A stretch of DNA of 16,402 bases from an uncultured Thermomicrobiales bacterium (GTDB lineage: Bacteria; Chloroflexota; Chloroflexia; Thermomicrobiales; Thermomicrobiaceae): positions 1 to 16,402 of the forward strand of contig CALAGB010000128.1 in assembly GCA_937891245.1 (NCBI GenBank). The letters are read 5' to 3'. A program made the position numbers and the translations under genes. Positions 7,150-16,100 of the stretch are shown piece by piece. Under the pieces are notes generated by a model. It was not told the origin of the DNA. It worked only from the letters and a program-made list of their open reading frames with translations, and did no database searches. Within the stretch, counting starts at the first letter, position 1. Each line of letters begins with the position of its first letter.

Positions 7150-7381
7150 GCGATTCCGAGGAGTTCCAACGAATCGGCGCACCGCGAAGCTAGGACACTA
7201 GCAGAGCGGCGTTCAGTCTCAAAGGGCAACCGGAGAGATTGACCGGAAACTCGGAGAAGTCCGAGTGGACGGTCAGCGGAACGAGAAGCATTCTGCGGCA
7301 ACGGCACCTGTCGAAGCGGGAATGGATTCTCCGGACGGTGGACAAGCGTCGAGATCGGCAGGCTCGTCGGGATCGTTTTTT
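7150..7381 (+). ncRNA. Candidate structured small RNA (about 230 nt), unknown class
   Basis: This fills most of the 325-nt gap between the protease and rsmI. No reading frame here has a credible ribosome binding site or protein-like composition. Instead there are strong hairpins in a row. CGATTC/GAATCG spans 7151-7176. CCGC + GCTAG / CTAGC + GCGG (7182-7209) has a GACA loop and a symmetric GAA/AGA internal loop. TCTC...GG-GCAA-CC...GAGA (7217-7236) has a GNRA loop. TGACCG + ACTCGGA / TCCGAGT + CGGTCA (7240-7275) has a GAAG loop and a GAA/GGA internal loop. AGAA/TTCT (7284-7294) follows. Six T residues (7376-7381) could mark the 3' end, although no strong hairpin directly abuts them. I recognise no known family. 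Confidence 0.5.
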
Positions 7382-7413
7382 AATGCCCCGAAAACGGCCC
7401 TCACCCCCGGCCC

Positions 7414-8247
7414 CTACCGCTTCAGCTCCCCCAACCTCGCGTAGACCTCACTTCGTGGCAGGCCGAGCTCCTTGGCAACGGTGCGCGCTGCCGCGCTTGG
7501 GCTATCGCCGGCCGCCAGGCGCTCGTGCAGTCGTTCCAGGACAGCCGGGTCGTCGATGGTGATGGTCGAATCGCTGGGGGGTTCCGTGCCGACGACGAGG
7601 ACGAATTCGCCACGCGGGGCGGTGGTCGCGTAGCGCTCGCGGGCGGCGGTGACGGTGGTGTGGACGATCTCTTCGTGCAGTTTCGTCAGTTCGCGGGCGA
7701 TGGCAAGCGGCCGGTCACCGAGGGTCGCTTCGATGTCGTCGAGACAGGCTATGAGCCGGTGCGGCGCTTCGTAAAGGACGAGCGGGTAGGGTAGTTCGCG
7801 CAGGACGCTGAGAGTCGCGCGCCGTTCTTGCTTGCGACGTGGGAGAAAGCCGAGGTAGAGGAAACCCTCGGGCGCCAGGGCGGAAACCGGCACGGCGGCG
7901 GTCAGTGCGCTTGGCCCCGGTACCGGCGAAACGGAGATGCCGGCAGCCAGCGCGGCCTTGACCAGCGCGAAACCGGGGTCCGATATGCCCGGGGTTCCGG
8001 CATCTGAGATGAGCGCGACATCGCCGGTCGCGAGCGTGTCCAGAATCTCAGCAAGGCGACTTCGGGTGCTGTGTTCATGAAAGCTGATTGTCGGCGTTTT
8101 GATGTCGAAATGCGTGAGCAGGCGTCCCGAATGGCGCGTATCTTCGGCGGCGATCAGCGACACTTCACGCAGGACGCGCAGCGCCCGCAACGTGATATCC
8201 TCCAGGTTGCCGATGGGAGTCGCTACCAGGTAGAGCGTGCCGATGAT
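7414..8247 (-). CDS. rsmI: 16S rRNA (cytidine-1402-2'-O)-methyltransferase RsmI
   Basis: RsmI uses S-adenosylmethionine to 2'-O-methylate C1402 in the decoding centre of 16S rRNA. Family motifs are GTLYLVATPIGNLEDIT (3-19), AAEDTRHSGRLLTHFDI (33-49), SDAGTPGISDPG (81-92), PVPGPSALTAAVPVSAL, YEAPHRL and ARELTKLHEE. The C-terminal 50 residues form the small helix-turn-helix-like domain. No ATG, GTG or TTG lies near the expected N-terminus. The best start is an ATC at 8247-8245, six bases after AAAGG, which gives 277 residues and the family-like N-terminus (M)IGTLYLVATPIGN. The alternative GTG at 8316 adds 23 non-family residues and lacks a ribosome binding site. The gene is divergent from dnaX and convergent with the candidate small RNA. 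Confidence 0.93.
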   Translation of the reverse strand: MIGTLYLVATPIGNLEDITLRALRVLREVSLIAAEDTRHSGRLLTHFDIKTPTISFHEHSTRSRLAEILDTLATGDVALISDAGTPGISDPGFALVKAALAAGISVSPVPGPSALTAAVPVSALAPEGFLYLGFLPRRKQERRATLSVLRELPYPLVLYEAPHRLIACLDDIEATLGDRPLAIARELTKLHEEIVHTTVTAARERYATTAPRGEFVLVVGTEPPSDSTITIDDPAVLERLHERLAAGDSPSAAARTVAKELGLPRSEVYARLGELKR

Positions 8248-8278
8248 GCGTCGCCTTTCGCCGGTCCACAGACCTCGG

Positions 8279-8284
8279 TATACT
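8279..8284 (+). promoter_or_regulatory. Probable -10 element of the dnaX promoter
   Basis: TATACT matches the sigma-70 -10 consensus at five of six positions and would start transcription near 8291, about 50 nt before the dnaX ATG. No convincing -35 box is seen at 16-18 nt upstream. It lies in the short gap between the divergent rsmI and dnaX genes. Confidence 0.4.
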
Positions 8285-8339
8285 AGACTGTACGGACACG
8301 TACTCGCTCGCCACACATTCTCGGAGTAACAGGAAGAAC

Positions 8340-10169
8340 ATGGCTTTGCCGCCGAACGATCCGCCGGTAAACCGCGCGCAGTCGCAATCATTGTATCGGA
8401 AGTACCGGCCGACCTCGTTCGATCCGGATGAGTTGGTTGGGCAGGAACATATCACCCGCACGTTGCAAAACGCGATCGCGCTCGATCGTGTGGCGCACGC
8501 CTATCTCTTCTGCGGCCCACGCGGCACCGGCAAGACGAGCACGGCACGATTGCTGGCGAAGGCGGTCAACTGCCTCGATCCCGATCCGGCGGCGCGTCCC
8601 TGTAATCATTGCGCCGCTTGCGACGCAATCAACTCCGGTGCGGCGGTCGATATCATCGAGATCGACGCCGCCTCGAATCGCGGCATCGATGATATTCGTG
8701 ATTTGCGCGAGAAGGTGGGCTACGCGCCAGCTCAGTTGCGCGTCAAGTTCTATATCATCGACGAGGCGCATCAACTGACGCCCGCCGCCTTCAACGCCTT
8801 CCTCAAGACGCTCGAAGAGCCGCCGCCGCACGTCAAGTTCGTGTTGGCGACGACTGAGGCGGACAAACTGCTCGACACGGTCGCGTCGCGTTGCCAGCGT
8901 TTCGATTTCCATCGTATTCCGCTGGCGAGCGCGGTCGGACGACTCCGCACGATCTGTGAGCGCGAGGGGCTGGAGGTCGAAGAGGACGCGCTGCAGTTGA
9001 TTGCGCGGCAGTCGACCGGGAGCTTGCGCGATGCCGAAGGTCTGCTCGATCAGCTGGCGCTCTATCGCGATGCCGAAGGCTCGAGCCTCGTCACGGCCGA
9101 TGCCGTGCGGCAATTGCTCGGTCTCAGCCGCAACGACCGGATGATCGAACTGGTCGATGCGCTGGCGGCACGCGACGCTGGTGCCGGTCTGCGCCTGATT
9201 GCCGACGCGGCCGAAGGTGGCGAGGATGTGCACCAGCTCAATCGCCAGTTCGTCGGCTACCTGCGCCTGCTGCTGCATCTGCGTGCCGGTGGGCGGGACG
9301 CAGATGCGGACGACGAAGCACGCCGCCAGGCCGATCTCTTCACGTTGCACGATCTGGTGCGCTTCACCCAGGCGTTCAGCTCGATCGAAGGCGCCATCAA
9401 CCGCGGCTCGTTCGCCCAGCTCCCGCTCGAAATCGCGTTTGTCGAGGCAGTCCTGCCGCCGCCGGTGAGTTCGTCTGCCGCTTCTCCGGCACCGATGCAG
9501 TCCGTGTCGCCACCGAGCGTGCAACCTGAGCCGCGCGGGCCCGCTCAAGCCCGGAGCGCTGAACCACCGCGTTCGGCGCCGAGCTACGACGCACCGCCGC
9601 CACCGACGCCGATCCGCTCGCCAAATCGTCAGGGAAGTTCGATCAACCTACCGCCCGTGTCGGATGACGAACGTGTACCCGCGCGTCCGGTCGCGCCATC
9701 AACGCCAGTTACACCACCGGCGCCCGGCAGCCCGGCGCTCGAACGGCTCGTCGCCAGCTGGACGCAGATCCGGCGCGATGTGAAGTCGTCGAATGCGCGC
9801 ATCGCCGCCCTGCTCGCCTCGGCCGACCCGACCGTTGTGCGCGAAACGGAGATCGTGCTCGTCTCGCCCTACGAGTTCCACCGGAACAAATTGAATGAGG
9901 ATGGCGCGCGCCGCGTGGTCGAGGACGTCATCTCGCGCCACATGGGCGGCACCTACCAGCTGATCTGTGTCGATCCGAGCGATAGTCGCTCCCAGGCGCG
10001 TCCGACCGCCGTCGTCACGAGCGAGCCGCCTGCCACCAGCAACGGGAATCATGTCGAGCCGTTCGAGCCGGCACCAGCACAAGAACCCGCTCCCGCTCCG
10101 TCCGAGGATCCGCGACTCCGCGCCGCAAAGGCGATCTTCGACGCGAGCGAGGACGATTCCGACATCTAA
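8340..10169 (+). CDS. dnaX: DNA polymerase III subunit gamma/tau (clamp loader ATPase)
   Basis: This 609-residue AAA+ subunit of the clamp loader opens and loads the sliding clamp and links the polymerase cores. Visible are LYRKYRPTSFD (18-28), Walker A GPRGTGKT (59-66), the zinc-module cysteines C78, C88, C91 and C94, Walker B with DEAH (141-144), and the SRC arginine-finger motif (183-185). A Pro/Ser-rich linker (roughly 370-475) separates this from a C-terminal tau-like domain. The ATG at 8340 is preceded by AGGAAG. The length suits a full tau protein. I saw no obvious A/T slippery run for a programmed frameshift. The usual downstream neighbours ybaB and recR are not present; a convergent ATPase gene follows 50 nt after the stop. 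Confidence 0.97.
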   Translation: MALPPNDPPVNRAQSQSLYRKYRPTSFDPDELVGQEHITRTLQNAIALDRVAHAYLFCGPRGTGKTSTARLLAKAVNCLDPDPAARPCNHCAACDAINSGAAVDIIEIDAASNRGIDDIRDLREKVGYAPAQLRVKFYIIDEAHQLTPAAFNAFLKTLEEPPPHVKFVLATTEADKLLDTVASRCQRFDFHRIPLASAVGRLRTICEREGLEVEEDALQLIARQSTGSLRDAEGLLDQLALYRDAEGSSLVTADAVRQLLGLSRNDRMIELVDALAARDAGAGLRLIADAAEGGEDVHQLNRQFVGYLRLLLHLRAGGRDADADDEARRQADLFTLHDLVRFTQAFSSIEGAINRGSFAQLPLEIAFVEAVLPPPVSSSAASPAPMQSVSPPSVQPEPRGPAQARSAEPPRSAPSYDAPPPPTPIRSPNRQGSSINLPPVSDDERVPARPVAPSTPVTPPAPGSPALERLVASWTQIRRDVKSSNARIAALLASADPTVVRETEIVLVSPYEFHRNKLNEDGARRVVEDVISRHMGGTYQLICVDPSDSRSQARPTAVVTSEPPATSNGNHVEPFEPAPAQEPAPAPSEDPRLRAAKAIFDASEDDSDI

Positions 10170-10219
10170 CGCGGGAACCGTTGTGCTTTACGCGTGTCAG
10201 CCGGGCGTGGTCGTCAGCG

Positions 10220-12256
10220 TCAAGCGTTGCCACCGACCAGTGCCAGAAATTCGCTCGGGTCGACATGCAGGCCGAGTTGGTGATGCGGCGGCAACGCCGA
10301 GCGCTCGAATCGACGACGTTGCGTGAGCGCGCTCATGTCGATGATCGACTCGATCGAGCGTGCGCCGTGCACATAGCTGCCGATGTCGAGTAAAGCGCAC
10401 AAGACGCCCGGGTCGATCTCCAGTCGTTCGCCACGTACCAATTGCGGTGCCTTCGTCGTCAGCAACGCACGAAGGAGGAGCGCGCGCCGGAGCACGTAGG
10501 TTCGGTCGGCGTCGCTTACCGGATTCGGGCCGAGAATATCGACGAAACCGCGGAGGCGACTCAGAAAGTCGGTGGCTTTCGCCGCCGGCATTTCCATCGC
10601 GTGCTCTTTGAAGCGAGCCATCGTCTCGTGGGTGCCCCCGGCAAAAATGAAGATCGCCGGGCCAATGGGCCGTACGGCCGGGCCATCCTGAAACAGACCA
10701 TCCTGCATGGGCGCTAGGAACTGCGCCAGCCAGCCAAGCTCGCGCTCACTCGTCGCGGCGTCGAATTCGTCCCAAAAAACGAGCGGAAGTGCCTGTTCCA
10801 CGACCGCGTCGCGTACTCGGTGCAGGGCATGATGCAGGTCGTCGACTGAGTTGAACTGCGAAAGATTGAATTCGAGATTCGCGGTCTTGGCGTCGCGTCC
10901 GGCCAGCTGTCGTACCATCTGCTTGATCGCAAACGATTTGCCCGCACCGGGAGGGCCGAAGACCGCGAGGCTCAGCGGCCGCCTTGGCCGTTCTTGATTC
11001 AGGTATTCGCGCATAATACTTCGCACGCTGCGCATGCTCTCGATCTCCGTCCGATCGACGGACGCCCAGTAGCCCATGCGCTCGATCGGTAGACCCTGGC
11101 AGGCTTCGGCGTCGCCATCGGTCACAATGCGCGCGGCGAGCGCTCGGTAATCCTCACTGATCGCGGTGCGCAGTATTTGCCACTCCGGATCTCCGGCAAC
11201 CGCAATGCTCTCGAAGGTGTCATTGAGCGTGCGCCGCGACAGTTCGCGGGCGATCAGGTTGATCGGGAAGCTCAATCCGTGTTGTGGTGATCGCACATCT
11301 ATTTCGAACCCGTGCTCGTGCGTCAAGCGAGCCGCGGCGAGCCCCCGCCTGGTCGCCTGCACCCAGTCAGGTTGTATAGGGCAGTGCATGACGCTCAGGG
11401 CGAGCGCTGAGACGATACAGGTGCCGAGGCCAACCGGGATACCCGGATGCTTCTGCTCCCAATCGTCCTCCTGGTGTAACGGATCGAAGACGAGCGTCGC
11501 GCCGCCACCGCGCTCAACGATGACGACCCCACTCATGCCCACCGAGACGATCACCCGGGCGGCATGGAGCAGTTCTAGTCGGTTGCCAACCGCTGACGCG
11601 ATATCCTGACTCATGCGCTCCCAGGAGAGCGGCTGCCCAACCGGCGCGTACTCCTTGCGCAGATCGCCGACCGAACAATAGACCGTGAGAACATCCGCAT
11701 AATGCCGGGTCAGATGCTCCCAAAGTGGCCCACTGGCAAGTGGATTCGACATCTTCAAGATGACCTGGTCGATCGGCTCGGCGGACGCGAGCTGTGCCGG
11801 CCAGCGGCCGGGGTCATCGCGAAACCCGAAGTTGGCGTCGTCAATGATGAGACAATCGAAAGCGTCGGTCGTATCGGTGGTGGCACGGTCCGACCAAGTG
11901 GCCGGTTCGACGCCCAGGAACCGGCCCATACGCCAGGTCAAAGTCGCGTCACCAATTCGTCGAGGATGCCGTTCCCAGCTGGCGAAGGTCCGATTCACCG
12001 CCGTATTGCTCGGATTCTCCAGCATTTCCACCGTCAACTCCGGGCCATCGACTCGCGGAACCTCCGGTACGGTTTCCGGGGTGGATAGTCCGGTGGCTGC
12101 GCACAGTAGCTCGGTCAAGAGCGTGGCGCCGCCGGGTTGGGCGACGATGTGGGCCGTGTCGCGTGCCTCCCAGAGATACGTTATGTGCAACGTTGACTGA
12201 GGCTGTAGGGTTATTGCCCAGTCGACGGTCGTATCTCCACACACATGAATATGCAT
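10220..12256 (-). CDS. PfkB/ribokinase-like domain fused to an AAA+ ATPase, probable conflict-system protein
   Basis: This is a 678-residue cytoplasmic protein in two parts. Residues 1 to about 310 resemble the PfkB/ribokinase fold: CGDTTVDW (6-13), GGATLLTELL (42-51), DCLIIDDANFGF (134-145), IVSVGMSGVVIVERGG (236-251) and GLGTCIVSALALSVM (276-290). The last lies where kinases carry the GAGD motif, but the catalytic Asp position holds Thr279, so this domain probably binds a ligand without phosphorylating it. After a helical linker (DRTEIESMRSVRSIMREYL, 401-419) comes an AAA+ module: Walker A GPPGAGKS (434-441), Walker B LVFWDE (492-497), a sensor-1-like strand IFIFAGGTHE (535-544), arginines in SRLRGF (566-571) and sensor-2-like GARS (631-634). 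The start ATG has only a weak ribosome binding site. It is divergent from the SLOG/TIR genes. The PfkB call is by eye. Confidence 0.7.
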   Translation of the reverse strand: MHIHVCGDTTVDWAITLQPQSTLHITYLWEARDTAHIVAQPGGATLLTELLCAATGLSTPETVPEVPRVDGPELTVEMLENPSNTAVNRTFASWERHPRRIGDATLTWRMGRFLGVEPATWSDRATTDTTDAFDCLIIDDANFGFRDDPGRWPAQLASAEPIDQVILKMSNPLASGPLWEHLTRHYADVLTVYCSVGDLRKEYAPVGQPLSWERMSQDIASAVGNRLELLHAARVIVSVGMSGVVIVERGGGATLVFDPLHQEDDWEQKHPGIPVGLGTCIVSALALSVMHCPIQPDWVQATRRGLAAARLTHEHGFEIDVRSPQHGLSFPINLIARELSRRTLNDTFESIAVAGDPEWQILRTAISEDYRALAARIVTDGDAEACQGLPIERMGYWASVDRTEIESMRSVRSIMREYLNQERPRRPLSLAVFGPPGAGKSFAIKQMVRQLAGRDAKTANLEFNLSQFNSVDDLHHALHRVRDAVVEQALPLVFWDEFDAATSERELGWLAQFLAPMQDGLFQDGPAVRPIGPAIFIFAGGTHETMARFKEHAMEMPAAKATDFLSRLRGFVDILGPNPVSDADRTYVLRRALLLRALLTTKAPQLVRGERLEIDPGVLCALLDIGSYVHGARSIESIIDMSALTQRRRFERSALPPHHQLGLHVDPSEFLALVGGNA

Positions 12257-12282
12257 TGGCTCAGCTTTCTGCGTTTGAATAC

Positions 12283-12318
12283 GACTACGTCGCCAATTAC
12301 CTCGTGTCGTAGTCTACG
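12283..12318. promoter_or_regulatory. Operator-like inverted repeats between the divergent ATPase and SLOG genes
   Basis: GACTACG (12283-12289) and CGTAGTC (12308-12314) are perfect inverted copies 18 nt apart. The right copy is also part of a compact palindrome, CGTAG-T-CTACG (12308-12318). A -10-like TAGAAT (12326-12331) for the rightward genes lies just after it, with no convincing -35 box. A dimeric repressor binding here could control both directions. Confidence 0.4.
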
Positions 12319-12405
12319 AGCGCGGTAGAATCCAGGCAACAGACATTAAGATGCGCAACTCTCCGGCTGGCCGTGTGGAACCCCATTGAGGTGTGGTTGG
12401 AAGCG

Positions 12406-13068
12406 ATGGCGACCCTAGACGAGTTCGCGGGAAACAGAGTCCTGTGTGTTGGCGTCACCGGCCATCGCTGTGGTCGACTGTCGCGGATGGACGAACCGCG
12501 GCTGCGCCAGCGGCTGCACGACATATTTTCCTGGATCATCGTCCATCGAACGACCCCGGAATCGATGGCGCGGTTTGGCCTGAAAGAGACGGCAGAGCCA
12601 TTCAGCGCGGTCGCCCTCCTCTCCGCCCTGGCCGAAGGGGCCGATCAGATCGCGGCGGAGGAAGCGTTGCGACTTGACTGCATCCTATTGTGCGCCCTAC
12701 CGTTTGCTCGCACCGAATACGAAGCTGATTTCTCGACAACGGAAACGCGTAGAGCCTACCACGCGTTACTCGCGCAGGCCGCAGTGGTTGAAGAACTCCA
12801 GGGCACTCGTGCCAACGAGGAAGCGGCGTATGCCGATGTTGGACATCACGTTGTGGCGTGCTCCGACGTGTTGCTGGCGATCTGGGATGGCGATGGTGCA
12901 CAGGGCCCTGGCGGTACCGCCTCGATCGTCGCAGCAGCGCTGGAATGTGAACGGTCGGTGATCTGGCTCGATGCCCGTTCACCGCACCGGGTTCATCTGC
13001 TTACGGACTCCAGGCAGCCTTCGCCGGTCGATATCACTGATTTGTTTCCGCAAACGGTTGACACCTGA
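12406..13068 (+). CDS. SLOG-superfamily nucleotide-sensor-like protein
   Basis: This 220-residue protein appears to be a single Rossmann-like SLOG (LOG/DprA/TRPM-related) domain. Evidence is VLCVGVTGHR (12-21), the glycine-containing LLSALAEGAD (71-80) where related proteins read GGA.GAD, and LAIWDGDG-GPGGTASIV (158-175), which corresponds to the ligand-binding GGT motif. SLOG domains bind nucleotides or NAD-derived signals; some are hydrolases. No membrane or nuclease domain is attached, so it may be a sensor that works with a partner. The start is uncertain: GTG 12373, TTG 12397 (behind GAGGTG) and ATG 12406 are all in frame, and the last begins just before the domain. The TIR-STAND gene begins 41 nt after the stop, so the two likely form an operon. 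Confidence 0.75.
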   Translation: MATLDEFAGNRVLCVGVTGHRCGRLSRMDEPRLRQRLHDIFSWIIVHRTTPESMARFGLKETAEPFSAVALLSALAEGADQIAAEEALRLDCILLCALPFARTEYEADFSTTETRRAYHALLAQAAVVEELQGTRANEEAAYADVGHHVVACSDVLLAIWDGDGAQGPGGTASIVAAALECERSVIWLDARSPHRVHLLTDSRQPSPVDITDLFPQTVDT

Positions 13069-13109
13069 TCTCGTCAGACCGTCCGACATGGACGGGGAGG
13101 AGCGGACCG

Positions 13110-16100
13110 GTGGCAGAGCCAACGCAAAGCGGCGGATCTCCGGATCTTTTCGTCAGCTACGCCAGCCGTGATCGCGAGCGCATTCTGCCGATTGTCGAGC
13201 GGCTGGAAGCGGCCGGCGTCAAGGTCTGGATCGATCGCGAGGGTATCTCCGGCGGGGCCAGCTATGCCCTGGAGATCGCCGAAGCTATCGAGCAGACCAA
13301 GGCGATCGCCTTGATGTGTTCGGACGCCTCGCTCAGCTCTCGGAACGTGAAGCAGGAGATCGCGCTCGGCTGGCGCTTCGAGAAGCCATACCTGCCACTC
13401 TTGTTGGAACCCGTTGAGATCCCGAAGGATGTCGCCTACTGGCTGGAAGCGGCACAGTGGGTGGAAGTGCTCGATCAGCCGGAAGCTGTGTGGTTGCCAA
13501 AGCTGACTGCGGCTCTGGCGCGGCTCGGCATTGAGACTCACCGTACCGAGACAGTCACCCACCGCGAGCGGCCGCTGCTGGTTGGCCGGGAACGTGAGCA
13601 AGGACTGCTCAGAACGCAACTCGCTGTCATGCGCGAGGGCAAAGGAAGCCTGGTGCTGATCGGCGGAGAGGCAGGCATCGGTAAGACGACGCTGGTCGAG
13701 GATCTGACGATCGAGGCCGAGGAGCAGGGATGCCTGGTGCTCTGGGGCCATGCCTATGACCTCTCGGCCACGCCGCCGTATGGTCCGTGGCTGGAGTTGG
13801 CCCATAACTACTCGGCAAGCGGCGATCTGCCGCCACTGCCAGCGTTTGTAAGCGATGCCGCGGCCTTGGCCGCGTTAGGTAGCGCCGAACGGCTGATCGC
13901 CGAGGTGATTGACTTCTACCTCGCCGTCGCCAGTGTCCAGCCAGTGGTCTTGGTATTGGACGACCTGCACTGGTTCGATCCGGCCTCGCTCGATCTGCTG
14001 CGAGCGCTGGCGCGTTCGATCGCGCGCCAGCGCCTGCTGCTATTGGGTACGTTTCGGAGCGACGAGATTCATCGCCATCATCCCCTCTACGACCTGCTTC
14101 CGCTGCTGGTCCGTGAAGCACATGCCGTCCGGCTGGATGTCGCGCCACTGAATGATGCGGCGTGTCGCGTTCTGGTTTCGGCACGCTATACCGTCGCAGA
14201 CACCGATGCGGAACGACTGGCGGGCTACCTGTCTGACCATGCCGAGGGCAACCCGCTCTATGCGAGCGAACTCCTCAACGCATTGGAGCAGGACGGTGTT
14301 CTGTCGCCAGCGGGGGGCAGTTGGCAACTGGGCTCGCTGCATGGGGCACGTGTTCCCCGGCTGTTGCGGCAAGTAATCGATACCAGGCTGAAACACCTCG
14401 CCCCGGAAACCTACGCTGCGTTGCAAGCCGGGGCGGTGATCGGGCAGGAGGTACCACTCGATCTCTGGCAGGCGGTGACCGGCGCGAGCGACGACGCGCT
14501 GATCGCAGCATTGGAGCAGGGGCGTGATGCCCGGGTGCTTGAAGAGACAACCGGTGGTACGGCATGGCGGTTCCGGCATGCCTTGATTCGAGAAGCGTTG
14601 TACGAGGATCTGGTGTCGTTGCGGCGGCGGACCCGACACCTGAAGGTTGCCGAAGCATTGGTGGAGGGACCACGCCCTGACCCCGATGCCGTTGCCCACC
14701 ACTTCCAATTGGCCAATGACGGGCGAGCAGCCGAATGGTTGATACGGTCGGGTGAACGTGCCGCGCTCGGGTATGCCTGGAACACCGGCGCGGAGCGACT
14801 CAAGGCGGCGCTCTCGTGGCTGGAACGCGATCCCGCGAAGGTCGAACTGCGGGGCTGGCTGCTGCTGCGGCTGGCGGATATGTTGCACTTCAGCGATCGC
14901 CGGTCAAGCCTGCCGTATCTCGAAGAGGCGAGAGCGATTGGCCAGCAACTCGGAAACCGCGCGCTCACAGCGTCTGCACGCTCGCACCTCGGAGCAACGT
15001 ATGGAGCTACGGGCCAAGTTGCGTCCGGTGTCGCGGAATACGAGGCGGTCTTCGAGTTGGAAGAATCACTCACTGCCGAAGAGTGGCACGAGCTCTATCG
15101 CCGGAGCTGGGGCCTGATCGATGCGACCGCGCCGCCGCTGGATAGCTCGGATCCCGCTTCGCGCGAACTGATGATCGCGACGTGTGCGCCGTCGTCCAAC
15201 CTGCTGTTCTTGCTCGCGGGGATTACCCTTCGCCAGCGGGAAGCAGTTCGTCTCGGCGAGCGTTTCTTGCGTCGTGTCGCCACCGCCGGCAGTGACGATC
15301 GTCTGCTCGCATATACGCCGCCGATGAGTGGTGGGTGGATCGTGGGGTTACAGGGGCTCGCGATGTCCAACGCTTTTCTCGGCAGGTTCGAGGAGGCCGA
15401 TCACCTCTTCGAACGCGCGGATGCACTCCTACGGCGGCTTGGGTCGTATGCGAACGCGATGCATGGAGCCAATCACTGGCTTGGCTTCGTGTGCTTGAAA
15501 GTACAACCAGATGATCTGGCGAAGCGCGCGTGGTTGGCGGCAGCCGGACGAGAGTACGCGGAAAAGGCGACCGAGATTTGGTCCGCGGAAAGCGTCGTTC
15601 GCGATGTCTACGCGTATCCACTGGCGCTGATGGTTGTTGAAGGCCGCTGGAAAGAGGCCCGGCAGCTCGCCGAACGTGGCAGCGCGCGTGCCGGAGCCGA
15701 AGCGAACGGGATTATGTTTAATTGTGATATTCACCTTCTCGCCATCGCGGTGAATCAGGGAGATGGGGAAACGGTCTGGCGGTTGACCGAGCGATACGCG
15801 CCAGCCGGACCCGAGACCAACCATACTGACGCGTTCGCGACCATGATGGCCACGGCTGGAATCCACGCGGCTCAGCTGTGCCTTGATCAAGATGACCTTT
15901 CGCGGGCGAAAACCTGGCTCGCCGCCGTTGAACGGTGGATTACCATCGGTGAGTGGGGGTGGTTTCGCTCCGAAATCCGACTCTTCTGGGCGCGCTATTA
16001 CGAACTTTCGGGCGACCACGCGCAGGCTCGCCAGCACGCCGAGGAAGCGTTCGCCGAGGCCTCCAATCCCCGCCAGCCGCTGGCCTTGCTTGCCGTCCAT

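Noticed and set aside
7246..7270. Resemblance of GGAGAAGTCCGAG to a conserved RNase P RNA segment
   Set aside because: The segment is a perfect hairpin here, and the available transcript of about 230 nt is too short for RNase P RNA and lacks its other conserved blocks.
7239..7562. 107-codon open frame across the candidate small RNA and rsmI 3' end
   Set aside because: It has no ribosome binding site, its composition is dominated by Arg/Pro, and it overlaps the conserved C-terminus of rsmI in antisense.
8388..9548. 386-codon reverse-strand open frame opposite dnaX
   Set aside because: It is antisense to the conserved ATPase core of dnaX, with no family resemblance and no ribosome binding site support.
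13627..14184. Reverse-strand open frame opposite the STAND ATPase
   Set aside because: It is a shadow of the Walker A/B-containing domain; its Arg/Pro/Ala-rich translation resembles no protein family.
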